A program made the position numbers and the translations under genes. Below are positions 57,452 through 64,000 of a stretch of 64,000 nucleotides of DNA, piece by piece. Source of the stretch: Leptospira haakeii (lineage in GTDB: Bacteria; Spirochaetota; Leptospiria; Leptospirales; Leptospiraceae); assembly GCF_002812045.1 (NCBI RefSeq), contig NZ_NPEG01000001.1, positions 806,001-870,000 of the forward strand, read 5' to 3'. The notes under the pieces were generated by a model. That model searched no databases. It was given only the letters and a program-made list of their open reading frames with translations, and had not been told where the DNA came from. Numbering within the stretch: position 1 is the first letter of the stretch; every line of letters begins with the position of its first letter.

Positions 57452-59074
57452 ATGTTTTTAAATCCGTATTTAACGTCCTCCGATCTGGAATTTTACGAAA
57501 CCGTAAAGGACTTTGCTAAAGAAAGAGTATTACCTTCCGTCGAGGATCGGGACGAACACGGCGTATGGGGAGACGATATCTGGAAGGAAATGGGAAATAT
57601 GGGTCTACTCGGCATTCCTGTTCCGGAAGAATTTGGAGGTCAAGGTGGAACTTGTCTTCAATGTTGTATTGCTCAAGAAGCGTTTAACGCTGGTTCTCTA
57701 GACGGAGGATTTGGACTTTCTTGGGGAGCCCATATGATTATCGGGACTCTTCCTATTCTTTTTCAAGGAACAGAAGCTCAAAAGAAAAAATACCTTCCTA
57801 AACTTGCATCAGGAGAATGGATAGCAGGCCTTGCATTAACTGAGCCTGATTCTGGTTCAGATGCAGCTGCAATGAATACATTCGCTACTAAGGTAGATGG
57901 AGGTTTCATTCTAAACGGAAGCAAACTATTCATCACCAATGGACCGAACGGACAAGTATTCATCGTGATGGCGAGAACAACTAAATCCAGAGGACCAATG
58001 GGAGTTTCTGCATTCATTGTAGAGTCTCATATGAAAGGATTTCATATAAGTAAAGTTCTTAAGAAGTTGGGGCATAATACTTCCATGACCGCAGAACTTT
58101 CTTTTCAAGATATGTTCGTGCCTGATGAAAATCTTTTAGGCCCTCTGAATTCTGGTTTCGTTCGTATCGGAAAAGGAACTTTAGAATGGGAAAGAACAGT
58201 TTTAGTCGCTGCTGTTCCAGGTGGAATGGAATTTGGATTGGAACTTTCTTTGGACTACGCATGGAAGCGTCACCAATTCGGAAAACCGATCTTATCCTTT
58301 TTTGGAGTACAAGAGAAAATCGCACGTAACTGGGCTTATCTATGTGCTTCTAGAAGATTGATCTATTTCGTAGCAAATAAGAAGGACCAAGATCCAACAG
58401 CGAGCCTTCCATTTGAAAGTTCTGCATTAAAAGTTTTTGTTACAGAAACTGCAGAAGAGGTAGCAAGCGACGCAGTTCAGATCCACGGCGGGATGGGTTA
58501 CATGAGAGAATGTCATGTAAGTCGTCAATACAGAGACGTCAGACTTGGCACAATCGGTGGGGGAACTACTGAAGTTCAAAAAAGTATTATATCTTCTACC
58601 TATAAAGGTTTCGAAAAGTTGATGGGAGTTTTAGAACAATCTCAACCAGAAGAGATCAGAGCTAAGGCTGAGAAAATTTTAGCAAATACTCCTGAAGAAA
58701 AAGTTCTGACTGCGGCAAAAGAATTACTCAAAGCAGCAGGAGAACATTCTGATAGAAAGAAAAAACAGGCTCTAGAATTCGGATTTGCTGATCTTGCAGT
58801 ATTCGTTACCACAGTTCAGTTAGGATTCTGGGACACTGCAAATTCTACTTCTGAATACAAATCAGAAGATAGACAAAGAGATCTAAAAATACTTACCTTC
58901 TACGCCGGTTGTAGGTTTTTCAAAAGTGTACATTTCTTAAAAGAACTGGATGCAGAAAAAACTAAAAACCTGATGAGACTTTTTTCCGAACTTCCTTCTG
59001 TGGAAAAAGAAGTGGCTAATTGTGTAGAGTTCCTGAAAAACGGGGTCTTGGGCGCACAGTTAGAGTTAGCTTAA
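57452..59074 (+). CDS. Acyl-CoA dehydrogenase
   Basis: A 540-residue FAD enzyme with a C-terminal extension beyond the usual 380-residue core. GLALTEPDSGSDAAAM and LFITNGPNGQVFIVMART form the flavin-binding segment, and QIHGGMGYMRE is the conserved substrate-channel motif. The C-terminal motif reads GTIGGGTTEVQKSI, so the Glu that serves as base in medium-chain enzymes is Gly here. Long-chain and isovaleryl types place the base elsewhere and share this GG pattern. It catalyses the first alpha-beta desaturation of its acyl-CoA. Confidence 0.92.
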   Translation: MFLNPYLTSSDLEFYETVKDFAKERVLPSVEDRDEHGVWGDDIWKEMGNMGLLGIPVPEEFGGQGGTCLQCCIAQEAFNAGSLDGGFGLSWGAHMIIGTLPILFQGTEAQKKKYLPKLASGEWIAGLALTEPDSGSDAAAMNTFATKVDGGFILNGSKLFITNGPNGQVFIVMARTTKSRGPMGVSAFIVESHMKGFHISKVLKKLGHNTSMTAELSFQDMFVPDENLLGPLNSGFVRIGKGTLEWERTVLVAAVPGGMEFGLELSLDYAWKRHQFGKPILSFFGVQEKIARNWAYLCASRRLIYFVANKKDQDPTASLPFESSALKVFVTETAEEVASDAVQIHGGMGYMRECHVSRQYRDVRLGTIGGGTTEVQKSIISSTYKGFEKLMGVLEQSQPEEIRAKAEKILANTPEEKVLTAAKELLKAAGEHSDRKKKQALEFGFADLAVFVTTVQLGFWDTANSTSEYKSEDRQRDLKILTFYAGCRFFKSVHFLKELDAEKTKNLMRLFSELPSVEKEVANCVEFLKNGVLGAQLELA

Positions 59075-59101
59075 TCCACAAAAAAGAATAAGGAAATCGG
59101 A

Positions 59102-59533
59102 ATGTACGAAAGAGGAAAGACTTACGACGAAATACAAATAGGAGATAAGGGAAGTTTCACAAAAACGATTACTGAAACGGATATCTATCTGTTCGCAGGG
59201 ATCAGCGGGGATTTTAATCCTCTGCATGTGGACGAAGAATATGCAAAGACCACAGCGTTCGGAACAAGGATCGCTCACGGTGGACTTGCAGCTTCTCTAT
59301 TAGCTCCTGTACTCGGGATGAAACTTCCCGGGTTGGGTACAGTCGCATTAGAAACATTAACAAAGTTCCGCAAACCAGTGTATCCTGGAGATACGATTAC
59401 TTGTACAGTCACAGTGAAAGAAAAAATCCCAAGACTGAAAGCTGTCTCCATGAACATAGAGTGGACCAATCAAAAAAAAGAAATAATCGGCAAGGGAGAA
59501 TGTAAAGTTCTACCTCCTTCTGCCCAAGCTTAG
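59102..59533 (+). CDS. MaoC-like (R)-specific enoyl-CoA hydratase
   Basis: A 143-residue single hot-dog domain of the PhaJ type. SGDFNPLHVDEEYA (about residue 38-51) provides the catalytic Asp and His of hydratase 2, and RIAHGGLAASLLAPVLG follows. It hydrates the enoyl-CoA made by the dehydrogenase to the (R)-3-hydroxyacyl-CoA. It lies between the dehydrogenase and the thiolase-fold gene in the operon. No DUF35 or second hot dog is fused to it. Confidence 0.92.
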   Translation: MYERGKTYDEIQIGDKGSFTKTITETDIYLFAGISGDFNPLHVDEEYAKTTAFGTRIAHGGLAASLLAPVLGMKLPGLGTVALETLTKFRKPVYPGDTITCTVTVKEKIPRLKAVSMNIEWTNQKKEIIGKGECKVLPPSAQA

Positions 59534-59551
59534 AATTTTCAGGAGTTATAC

Positions 59552-61093
59552 ATGAGTTTTCCCGTTCTATTAGGAGTCGCTGACAGTACGACCAAAGATT
59601 TTTCGGAAGAAGAATACAAATCGTGGAGCGGGTCTCAAAAGGTTTTTCAACATTATAAAAAATCCATAAGTACACTTTTGGATTTTCTTGGAATGAAGAA
59701 TGAAACATTATCTTCTGAGATTACTGACTTCGTAAGTATAGAAGCAGCCTCATTGGGAAAAGGGGGTTATGGACATACAGTTCGTATCGCCAACGAGCTC
59801 GGATACACTGGAATGAAAGCCCATGTAATAGACTTGGGAGGTGCGAGCGTTACCGGCGCAATCGGACAAGCAAGGACCATCTTAGTAGATAATCCTGATG
59901 CAGTCGTGCTCGTAGCCGCTGCGGATATTCCTAAATCAGCATTTCGTCAAGTTTCCGATCTAAAGATGGTAAACGAAACAGTATGTCATCCTGAATTCGA
60001 ATTAGACAATGGTGCCACTCTAATCGCAATGTACGGGCTCATGATGAAAAGAATGATGTTCGAAGATGGGATTAGCTTGGATGATCTAAAAGAGATTACT
60101 CAAAAATTCAGATCCAATGCGATTGGGAATCCAAGAGCCTTCTATTATGGACAAGAGATCACGGAAAAACAAATGTCTCGTCCTATTTCCGATCCTTATC
60201 CGACTCCGATGATCGCAATCGTAACAGATCATGGGTTTGCAACTATCCTAGTTTCTGAAAAAAAAGCGGAAGAGTGGAAATCAAAAGGCCTGATCCGGAA
60301 AGATCTAAAACCTTTACATCTTGCGGGAGCTTCTCACGCGGCTCATAGCGAATATTTCATTTTGAAAGGTGGATTTGATTCTCCTTCTAGAAATTCTGCA
60401 GAAAGACTTTTTGCACAATCTGGTTACCAAAGAGAAGAAGTTGACTATGCTTGGATCTACGATTGTTTCCCTGGCCAGGTGATCCAACAGTCAGCTCAAT
60501 ATTTTAAATTGGGCAAAAAGGAAGTGGTGAATGCTCTTAAGACCTCTTCATTAAAACTTTCTAATGGAAAACAAATCCCTATCAATCAGATGGGCGGTAT
60601 ATTAAATTACCAAGCAGCAATGTCCATCTCTGCTGCCACAGGTCTTGTGGATATCGCTGTCCAATACGGGCTATATGCGCAGGTTGCCGATTGTGGAAAA
60701 ATTCCGGCACATTCTCCGAAACTATCTCTTTTGGGAGGGAATGGTGGAATCGACAGTATCAATTCAATTGCGTTATTCTCATCGGAACGTCCTTCAAGCG
60801 ATAGAAAGTCCAGACCTCCTGAACTTTCTCCTCTTACATTAAATAAACCTGGGGCGGATATCGGTGAAGAAGGTGTAGTTTGGTCTGCTACAACAGTTAA
60901 TATGAATCCAGGATTTTCCTGGAAGCCTCCTTATTCTTTAGCTTTGATCAAGTTGGCAGAAAATCGTTTCGTTCTTGCGAACATCCATGAGAAGGATGGG
61001 ACGATGCGCAAATCCGGGGACGAATTGCAATACGACAGAACTCGGGTAAAGATCGAAAAAGAAGGCCGAAGATGGAAGGCTGTACTTTTATAA
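59552..61093 (+). CDS. Thiolase-fold protein lacking catalytic Cys, fused to a DUF35-like OB domain
   Basis: The first 410 residues have a thiolase fold of the SCP-x/lipid-transfer-protein type. The nucleophile segment reads GGASVTGAIGQA (96-107) with Ser in place of the usual Cys. The later motif NQMGGILNYQAAMS (345-358) lacks the GHP His, and LLGGNGG (394-400) lacks the second Cys. Residues about 435-513 (TTVNMNPGFSWKPPYSLALIKLAENRFVLANI onward) match the OB half of DUF35 proteins, normally a separate partner. A classical thiolase reaction is unlikely. An aldolase-type C-C cleavage, as in Ltp2 proteins, or a binding role is possible. Last gene of the acyl-CoA operon. Confidence 0.82.
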   Translation: MSFPVLLGVADSTTKDFSEEEYKSWSGSQKVFQHYKKSISTLLDFLGMKNETLSSEITDFVSIEAASLGKGGYGHTVRIANELGYTGMKAHVIDLGGASVTGAIGQARTILVDNPDAVVLVAAADIPKSAFRQVSDLKMVNETVCHPEFELDNGATLIAMYGLMMKRMMFEDGISLDDLKEITQKFRSNAIGNPRAFYYGQEITEKQMSRPISDPYPTPMIAIVTDHGFATILVSEKKAEEWKSKGLIRKDLKPLHLAGASHAAHSEYFILKGGFDSPSRNSAERLFAQSGYQREEVDYAWIYDCFPGQVIQQSAQYFKLGKKEVVNALKTSSLKLSNGKQIPINQMGGILNYQAAMSISAATGLVDIAVQYGLYAQVADCGKIPAHSPKLSLLGGNGGIDSINSIALFSSERPSSDRKSRPPELSPLTLNKPGADIGEEGVVWSATTVNMNPGFSWKPPYSLALIKLAENRFVLANIHEKDGTMRKSGDELQYDRTRVKIEKEGRRWKAVLL

Positions 61094-61424
61094 ACCGATC
61101 GTTCGTCTTGCAAAACTAAATAGATTTTTTCTAATATTCTCCGCAGAAATTTGAAAATAAATTGATTAGAATTGTTTTAAGAAGAAAAACTTTTACTTTG
61201 TTTTTGGAAAAAAATTTCCGAATTTGAAATACGCTCCGATTCCGTTCCGTCAGATTTTTTCTCGGAAAGTGAAAGCGGCTTCGGGTCTGAGTGTTCTGAA
61301 AACAAGGCAGTCAAAATTTCAGTCTAATACTTGAGGCTGTCTAACCCCGGATAAAACCGGATATCTGAAAAGAAAATGCGAGAACCGTTTCCATGATTTG
61401 ATCTTTGTGAAGGGGACGATATTC
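61094..61424. other. Non-coding stretch after the acyl-CoA operon
   Basis: About 330 AT-rich bases. No credible gene or hairpin with a T run was found. A tandem CCGGATAAAACCGGAT occurs at about 61347-61362. T-rich runs are frequent, and the last 40 bases probably hold the promoter and leader of the next gene. Confidence 0.4.
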
Positions 61425-61745
61425 TTGTTTATTACTGCGGAGAACATTCGAACTGGAGAAATCAGGACCTTTCTTGGAAAAGAAAGGATCTTAGTGCCTG
61501 ATTCCAAACATACTGAGGTTGCCCGTTCCCTTTTAGCGCATTGGGAAACGGTAGAAGAATGTTTGGACTTACGTAAATATTCCAAATTTTTCTATGTCTC
61601 CGAAACGGAAGGCAGATGGCAAAGGGGAGAAGAAGTTTTAATCTCCACAGAAAGACCTATTTCAGACCGATCAGGAAGTAAAAGCCTCTCTATGGATCAC
61701 ATAGATAGCTACAGAGTACTCGGAATTTTTTTGGAAAAAGAATAA
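61425..61745 (+). CDS. Small conserved-looking protein of unknown function
   Basis: About 106 residues, unrecognised. It begins with a beta-rich segment (ITAENIRTGEIRTFLGKERILVPDSKH), then a helical region with EVARSLLAHWETVEECL and a final beta segment. There is no signal peptide or membrane span. TTG at 61425 is chosen because AGGGG lies nine bases upstream; another TTG at 61398 has no ribosome site. The neighbours give no clear functional hint. Confidence 0.55.
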   Translation: MFITAENIRTGEIRTFLGKERILVPDSKHTEVARSLLAHWETVEECLDLRKYSKFFYVSETEGRWQRGEEVLISTERPISDRSGSKSLSMDHIDSYRVLGIFLEKE

Positions 61746-61805
61746 AATCCGAGTAGAATACGAATCGGGAGAAGATAAGGTACGGACCCAACGCACTCAC
61801 TAACA

Positions 61806-62051
61806 ATGGTCCAAAAAAAGAAAAAGAAACCCTCACCTAAAAAGAAGGTAGTTAAACGGGCAAAATCCTCTTCTACCGGGACAAAAAGCGTACGTATCCC
61901 CAGAGATAATGACGTTAAGATGAGCGAAATGGTGGATTTGGCCGCCGAGATATTCGTTCAGACTTTAGAGATTTCAGCTAAAATTCCAGATAGGCTCAGA
62001 TCTAGACTGATTAAAAAACTTAAGGACGCTGCAAAAGAAGCGTTATCCTGA
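61806..62051 (+). CDS. Small basic protein of unknown function
   Basis: An 81-residue protein with a disordered Lys-rich N-terminus (KKKKKPSPKKKVVKRAKSSS) and a helical C-terminal part (MVDLAAEIFVQTLEISAKIPDRLRSRLIKKLKDAAKEAL). Nucleic-acid binding would suit the charge, but I do not recognise the family. The upstream sequence GGACCCAACG has no clear Shine-Dalgarno. Confidence 0.55.
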   Translation: MVQKKKKKPSPKKKVVKRAKSSSTGTKSVRIPRDNDVKMSEMVDLAAEIFVQTLEISAKIPDRLRSRLIKKLKDAAKEALS

Positions 62052-62163
62052 ACACATTCTACCCTGCCTCCAGGGATAGATTTTCGATATGGCCTGAAAT
62101 TTTTTTCCAAAAACCTCGCTCAAACGAGGTGGGATTCCGTATTTATGTCCGTCGAAATGGACT

Positions 62164-62280
62164 ATGGAAACGATGTTTTTAGCAACAGCCCTTTTCTTGA
62201 TTCTTTTCGAACAATATAAGGAAAGAAAGACCCGAGAGAAGGTTTTTGTAGAACCTTTACGTAACTTCCTTCACCGTTAA
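62164..62280 (+). CDS. Possible 38-residue single-pass membrane protein
   Basis: ATG at 62164 opens METMFLATALFLILFEQYKE and continues in a charged tail ending NFLHR. A short hydrophobic stretch at residues 4-15 followed by Lys/Arg fits a small membrane protein. A GC-rich hairpin and T run follow 13 bases after the stop. There is no strong ribosome site, so coding is uncertain. The stretch 62052-62163 before it holds a hairpin CCTCG-CTCAAA-CGAGG without a T run. Confidence 0.35.
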   Translation: METMFLATALFLILFEQYKERKTREKVFVEPLRNFLHR

Positions 62281-62292
62281 CCTACGGTCCAA

Positions 62293-62328
62293 GCGCCGGG
62301 CGAAAGGATGCCCCGGCCTTCGTTTTTC
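62293..62328 (+). terminator. Probable intrinsic terminator
   Basis: GCCGGG at 62295-62300 pairs with CCCGGC at 62312-62317, followed by CTTCGTTTTT. It would end a short transcript holding the 38-residue frame. The gap between stem and T run makes it less certain. Confidence 0.5.
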
Positions 62329-62405
62329 TCGCCTTGTTAATGTTGGAACCGACTTGAATCCTTCCGGATACCAGGGATAATGGCCTTGGGCGGATTTCAA
62401 CTTCT

Positions 62406-62660
62406 ATGAAGAACAAATTACTCACACCTATCAAAGCGATAGATACCTTCGTTAAATGTAAAAAAGAAGGGGAGCGTATTCCCATACTGGTTTGGGACAG
62501 TTTAAGGACCTACCAAAAATGGAATGAGGTGGAGTTAACAGGACTTCTAAATGCTAGCGCCTATTTTCCTGATATTTTTTTTGAAAAGGATATGGAGAAG
62601 AAGATCCAGCACCGTCTGGACGAATTTAATTCCAGGATCGTGGACATTCCTATTAAATGA
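62406..62660 (+). CDS. Small protein of unknown function, coupled to the SUFU gene
   Basis: An 84-residue protein with no signal or membrane helix. It opens KNKLLTPIKAIDTFVKCKKEGERIPILVWDSLRTYQKW and has an acidic helical C-terminus. Not recognised. Its TGA overlaps the ATG of the SUFU-domain gene (ATGA), so the two proteins are probably made together and may act as a pair. Confidence 0.6.
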   Translation: MKNKLLTPIKAIDTFVKCKKEGERIPILVWDSLRTYQKWNEVELTGLLNASAYFPDIFFEKDMEKKIQHRLDEFNSRIVDIPIK

Positions 62661-63775
62661 ATCAAACTGCTGAACCTAATATTTTATACCAAGAAGCAAA
62701 TCCTTACGGATCCTTAACCGCGTACTTAGAAGACGACGGGAGAACTGTTTATCTTTATCTACAGGCAGAAGAAAGCCCTGACTTTGCGATCAAATCCGTT
62801 TGGATATGTAATCGAATCGATGCACCTAAAACAAGAACAGATCTAGATCTAAGATCCGGCCTAGCACCATTCTTAACGGAAGAAGAAGTTACTGATCCTA
62901 AAGGCCAACCTGAGTTCGATCCAAAAGAAATCCATTTCATCTGGTCAGAAGAAGGAAACGGAGTCTCTTTATTTTATAAAGAAGAACTGATCGCATATCT
63001 TCCTCCTTGGTCAGGGATCAAAGGATTTCATGGATATTCTAAATTTGCAAAAATGGATACAATTACCGCTTATCCATTAGGTAATACGGAATTCGGAGTA
63101 ATTCCTGATCGTATCAACCAAGACAGAAATTTTTGGGAATATAGATCTACCAAAGGGATTTGGAAGAATATACAAGAGTCCAGACTTGCTTATCTAGAAT
63201 ACGTATTCGGTAAACATGATAAGTATTGGTCTGCTGATGGCGGAAAATATCCTCAACTAGGTATCGTAAGATTCGCTCCTAAGAATATGCCAGGTGTTTA
63301 TGTATATTCTACGGTAGGAATGAGCGCGCAAAATCTCCCTTCGGTTGAATTATACAGAAAAGATTACGAAAACTACGCTAGAATAGAATTAGTTTGTGCG
63401 GTAAAAGTTTCAGACGAGGACAGATCCGAAAGTTGGGTTCCACATCAAATCGGGGAGATCATTCGTTATCCTTGGGTCATCGGTAAATGGTTTGGACATG
63501 GACATTCTATCGCGATGAGTAGAAGAGATCCGGAAGCTTTATACTTAAGTTTTAGCTCTCTTGTTATCAGAGAGATAGGAAAAGAAGAAGGATTCCCTGA
63601 ATTGACTGAGCTAAAGTCTGAAAGAGGAAATCCGATCAAATTTCTGGCTATGATCCCTGTTTCAGAGGAAGAAAGGGTCTTCATTGAAGAAAAAGGCGCT
63701 GAAGAGTTCTTTTCTTTATTAGATTCCACTCAATCTAAGTGGATCCATAATCCTGAGAGACAATCCACGATCTGA
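62657..63775 (+). CDS. SUFU-domain-like protein
   Basis: A 372-residue protein. The C-terminal 180 residues, with GVYVYSTVGMSAQ, PSVELYRKDYENYARIELV and KFLAMIPVSEEERVFIEEKGAEEFFSLL, match the bacterial Suppressor-of-fused (SUFU) domain, seen often in immunity and other partner-binding proteins. The N-terminal 190 residues are beta-rich with ITAYPLGNTEFGVIPDR and are unrecognised. No toxin gene is visible beside it in the window. The start overlaps the upstream stop by four bases. A SUFU reading is moderately sure; the role is unknown. Confidence 0.6.
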   Translation: MNQTAEPNILYQEANPYGSLTAYLEDDGRTVYLYLQAEESPDFAIKSVWICNRIDAPKTRTDLDLRSGLAPFLTEEEVTDPKGQPEFDPKEIHFIWSEEGNGVSLFYKEELIAYLPPWSGIKGFHGYSKFAKMDTITAYPLGNTEFGVIPDRINQDRNFWEYRSTKGIWKNIQESRLAYLEYVFGKHDKYWSADGGKYPQLGIVRFAPKNMPGVYVYSTVGMSAQNLPSVELYRKDYENYARIELVCAVKVSDEDRSESWVPHQIGEIIRYPWVIGKWFGHGHSIAMSRRDPEALYLSFSSLVIREIGKEEGFPELTELKSERGNPIKFLAMIPVSEEERVFIEEKGAEEFFSLLDSTQSKWIHNPERQSTI

Positions 63776-63791
63776 TCGGATAGTTTTTGGA

Positions 63792-64000
63792 ATGAAGGAC
63801 TTTATCTCTAAGCGATTTCTAATTCTTCTAGGTTTATTTTTAACGTTAAACTTTCTAAATTTAAGTATAAACGCTCAAGATAAGACTTCTGCAGCCGCGA
63901 TTGAAAAAATTTGGGAGAATATATACTCTCAGGACTTCATCTCAGCTAAAAAACTAGTCCAGAAAGAACTTCAATCATCTAATTCTGAGTCATTACAACT
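63792..64000 (+). CDS. N-terminus of an exported protein, truncated by the window end
   Basis: The first 69 residues are visible. A signal peptide (MKDFISKRFLILLGLFLTLNF through SINAQ) is likely cleaved after NA, giving a periplasmic or outer-membrane protein. The mature part starts DKTSAAAIEKIWENIYSQDFISAKKLVQKEL, a helical pattern resembling the start of a TPR repeat. It begins 16 bases after the SUFU-like gene stop. Confidence 0.6.
   Translation, partial: MKDFISKRFLILLGLFLTLNFLNLSINAQDKTSAAAIEKIWENIYSQDFISAKKLVQKELQSSNSESLQ

Overview
The window looks like a stretch of Leptospira chromosome (Spirochaetota). The strongest sign is the gene at 39428-39988 (minus), a close match to the Leptospira surface lipoprotein Loa22. 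Other signs agree: AT-leaning DNA (about 40% GC by eye), frequent TTG starts (805, 2359, 19792, 43894, 50596, 55538), relaxed spirochaetal lipoboxes, a lone 5S rRNA gene, and many acyl-CoA genes as expected of an organism that lives on fatty acids. A non-interrogans clade is possible from the GC, but I cannot name the species. No prophage, IS element or CRISPR array was found; the only mobile-element-like signal is at the tmRNA gene.

Layout. 1-8.3 kb: rhomboid protease, dehydrogenase-like protein, Nudix hydrolase, degenerate nitrilase-fold protein, a lipoprotein, an EcsC protein, prfA and a cystathionine gamma-synthase-like enzyme. 8.3-11 kb: membrane protein and lipoprotein hydrolase diverging from two palindromes, with a TetR gene nearby. 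11-16.3 kb: MASE1 sensor kinase, fused pabB-pabC, thpR and aat. 16.3-25 kb: Lys-rich exported protein, long-chain acyl-CoA synthetase, metallo-beta-lactamase-fold lipoprotein, tmRNA gene with a duplicated 3' end, then hydrolase, patatin, TMEM220 and class III cyclase genes. 24.7-35.6 kb: aminotransferase, a large membrane protein, fpg, 5S rRNA, the rpmH-rnpA-yidD-yidC-jag-mnmE cluster and malic enzyme. 35.7-42.6 kb: a large unknown protein, fumC, loa22, a pseudouridine synthase, YkvA, an inositol phosphatase and an SMR transporter.

42.6-48.8 kb is a surface-polysaccharide locus: three GT4 glycosyltransferases and a methyltransferase-like protein in one tightly overlapping operon, divergent from a GDP-sugar reductase across a 10+10 bp inverted repeat, followed by a SanA-like protein. 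49-50.5 kb is an envelope-stress-like set: LTxxQ periplasmic protein, ECF sigma factor and a one-pass membrane protein that is probably the anti-sigma factor. Then come cytochrome P450, an M23 endopeptidase, ligA and a small Cys-rich protein. 55.5-61.1 kb is a four-gene acyl-CoA operon: ligase, dehydrogenase, MaoC hydratase and a thiolase-fold protein without catalytic Cys that is fused to a DUF35-type OB fold. The end holds small unknown genes, a SUFU-domain protein and a truncated exported protein.

The points most worth following are: (1) the Cys-less thiolase-DUF35 fusion and its operon, whose composition recalls retro-aldol side-chain cleavage systems; (2) an rnpA reading frame with no ATG/GTG/TTG start upstream of its conserved N-terminus; (3) the 28-bp direct repeat and structured GC-rich insert at the tmRNA 3' end; and (4) the paired palindromes next to the TetR gene. 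All functional assignments come from reading motifs; no database search was run.
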